Assembly (NCBI GenBank): GCA_035578905.1 | Contig: JAQJVL010000731.1 | Coordinates: forward strand, 325,001-389,000 | Reading direction: 5' to 3' | Origin: Stictocephala bisonia | Lineage: Eukaryota > Arthropoda > Insecta > Hemiptera > Membracidae | DNA: 64,000 bases | In this document: positions 61,981 through 64,000 of the stretch, in pieces | Numbering within the stretch: the first letter of the stretch is position 1 | Layout: the number at the start of each line of letters is the position of its first letter | Translations under genes and position numbers: made by a program | Notes under the pieces: generated by a model | Seen by the model: only the letters and a program-made list of their open reading frames with translations | Database searches by the model: none | Told to the model about the DNA's origin: nothing

Positions 61981-62645
61981 GGCCGCGTACACACGGTCAC
62001 CAGGACCCGGGTCCGGGATGACAACAACACATTGTTTTAAATATTTACACACGTCCCAGCAATGGATAGACCCCACTAAAAACGAATGCATGTTGCTGGT
62101 AGGCAGGATACCGTGACCTGGCCCATAATGGGATGGTAATACATTTTCTTCTGTGAGCGTTCAGACAATCCCGGTGACCAGCATCAGTCAGTCTTCAGCT
62201 TGCCATGTGTTTGTTCAGACAGTATCCATTTGTGCTGTTTCTCAAAATGTTCGATAAAAAATGCTGATCTTTTGAATGTGTTTCTTCTCATAATGTGTGG
62301 CCTCATTATCTCAATAAGTTCATCACTAGATTTGATAGGCATGTGGTAGAAACCAAAAAATTTACATTCAAAATTTCTAATGTTTTTATAAAATTGTTTA
62401 AAATATTCCTCGGCATTTCATTCCTTACTGAAAGGATGGACCCAATACTTTCATGTGTTTTTCGGGCTTTGAAGTTCATTTGCAGCTTCAAAAGCACAAA
62501 CTATCTTCAGCATTGAAAGCATGTCCTTTTCAGTATCCAAACGCACGTCAATTGAGCAACTGAAGGATTGCGGGTTAGTTGAGATGGAGGATACGTCTGA
62601 ACACAGCTCAATGTCATGACTACTGAGGCCTGTGTGTACTCGGTC
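61981..62645. mobile_element. PIF/Harbinger-like MITE
   Basis: A 665-bp element with ends GGCCGCGTACACACGGTC and GGCCTGTGTGTACTCGGTC (mostly paired), flanked by the trinucleotide TTA on both sides, the 3-bp target preference of PIF/Harbinger elements. Contains a GACCCGGGTCC palindrome. No recognisable transposase. Confidence 0.7.
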
Positions 62646-63019
62646 TTACAGACTATTTCATTATGGGCCTGACCACTTTCCTACATGTAGTTTCAGGCAA
62701 GGTTGCATTTTCTGAAAAATGAAATGAAATGTTACCTTTGACACAGGTTGGAATATGGTATTTTTCTATACGCTAAAAATATATTTAAGTTTTAAAAATA
62801 ATAAAACAATCAAATTATAAACCTAATTCAAATTATTATATTGACAAGTTTTATTTTTAGATTTTATTAACCACTTTAACAACTAAATCAGATAAATGTA
62901 ATAAACAGTGGACTCATGACTATCTGGATCAATGTGGTGGCAAACCGATTTGGACAGCATTAATTTTGAACATGCCAGAGTTTAAGGTGAAGTGGTACAT
63001 AAAGTTGAGCACCTTTTAA

Positions 63020-63290
63020 CCCTTTACGTGCCAGGAATTTTGCCTAGTATGAGTGTGAGAAACTCCAGCCTCGGCGCTATGTAGTAGTGCAAGAAAACCC
63101 AGGTCGATAATTAACCCTTATCACTCGGCTGTGCTCAGTTCGTGGCCCACACACGTTCTGTCTGTCCTCGGATAAGAATATACTAGGAATGTCCCATCAC
63201 CGCGGCTGTGCCTGCTCCATGGCCGGTCTGTGTGGACTGCCAGCTCGGACGCCATCTTCCTTGTTTATTTACTGGGCTCGGATTTAAATA
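63020..63290. mobile_element. Solo ends of TTAA-type elements
   Basis: Two TTAA-CCC starts, TTAACCCTTTACGTGCC (63016) and TTAACCCTTATCACTCGG (63111), are followed by repeated CGGCTGTGC..TGGCC blocks (near 63128 and 63204), like the subterminal repeats of the element at 16916. No partner right end was found before 64000. Confidence 0.45.
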
Positions 63291-64000
63291 CCTTAAATGG
63301 ACATGGCCAAGAAAATCGTGTATCTTTATTGATTAATTTGAGTGAGTTAATCGTGTTGTAAGATTCTGCAAATTTTTACTATATTCAGTTACATGTTTAT
63401 ATTTAATAAAAGCATACTCCTAACACATAAACAATTATTTTAGAATTTTAAATTAATGTAATAGTCAGGTATGTTTTTATACAAAAAACAACATAATTGC
63501 TTTACAATATAATAGTTTTCAATACGATACCTATTTTTTATGATTCCGGAAATAAAACAATTATAAAGATTTGATTTAAAAGCTTAAAACTTGCCATAAA
63601 TAGTGTAGGAGTAGGTCAAATAATTGAATAGAGGGGAAGAGGAAATTCATAAGGTTCAGTGGGAGATGTTTTTGTGCTATCTCGTTATCTTTAGGGACCC
63701 TCCCACTTTCCAAGTCAGGTCTATTATTGTGATGTCTCCTTTTACTGCCTCTCCTTTTACTGCCGGCCAGCTGTTATCACACGCTGGTATACTGTTTATA
63801 AATACGTCAGTCTGATTTATAGGTCAGTGACTCACACTTCCTTTGCTATCTACAGTACATTCACTGAAAGATCGTAATGTGGTGGCGATTTCTAGATAAC
63901 AAAGCAATGCACCAACTATTGGTATATTATAGGATTTACCATTATAGAAAATAATAATTATTACCATGAAAGATAATAAGTAATAATCTAATAAGTAAAA
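63291..64000. other. Downstream Piezo intron, unassigned
   Basis: AT-rich sequence without a recognisable exon. Frames checked for continuation of exon 16 gave none. Confidence 0.35.

Noticed and set aside
62863..63018. Open stretch after a TTTTTAG acceptor-like site as Piezo exon 17
   Set aside because: In the phase left by exon 16 it hits a stop after eight codons, and the open frame (IWTALILNMPEFKVKWYIK) does not resemble Piezo; it ends at a TTAACCC element terminus.

Overview
The window is AT-rich nuclear DNA from an insect. The gene content points to arthropods: an insect-type Piezo protein with long introns, a DD41D Tc1/mariner element, several piggyBac relatives, a Penelope GIY-YIG fragment and many TIR elements. 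A hemipteran is a reasonable guess, but nothing here proves the order.

Only one host gene is recognisable. Sixteen consecutive coding exons of Piezo, the mechanically gated cation channel, lie on the + strand between 4506 and 61874. Every junction is GT-AG and every reading-frame phase matches across introns 1-15, so the exons join into one uninterrupted 2586-nt piece (about 862 residues) from the N-terminal blade. The protein's N-terminus, its C-terminal pore and its start and stop codons lie outside the window. Everything before 4506 is read as upstream intron and everything after 61874 as downstream intron.

The rest, more than 95% of the window, is intron and is crowded with mobile elements. 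1-4.5 kb: piggyBac relic, hAT-like terminus, LINE pol relic, small foldbacks. 5-7 kb: two long foldback elements. 8.15-9.53 kb: a nearly intact DD41D mariner. 9.6-10.6 kb: LINE relic. 11.07-18.27 kb: a hAT element carrying a nested 3.5-kb LINE and a nested piggyBac-like element; its uninterrupted sibling is at 40.51-43.07 kb. 20.7 kb: foldback with a hammerhead-ribozyme-like fold. 24.4-27.1 kb: decayed piggyBac flanked by TTAG instead of TTAA. 29.5-31.8 kb: pogo-like, TTAA-type and mariner-derived elements. 34.5-39.7 kb: LINE ends and a mariner deletion derivative. 45.9-46.2 kb: Penelope fragment. 46.5-46.95 kb: tandem duplication, each copy with a perfect RFX-type X-box palindrome. 47.7-48.5 kb: mariner derivative with inverted ends. 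52.7-62.6 kb: pogo-like, piggyBac-like, hAT and PIF/Harbinger-like MITEs plus a third, diverged hAT relative and a LINE relic.

The Piezo coding sequence has stayed intact despite this load, although some insertions come within tens of bases of splice sites (hAT end 68 bp before exon 9; pogo-like element 22 bp after exon 12). No rRNA or tRNA gene, CRISPR array or bacterial-type operon was seen.
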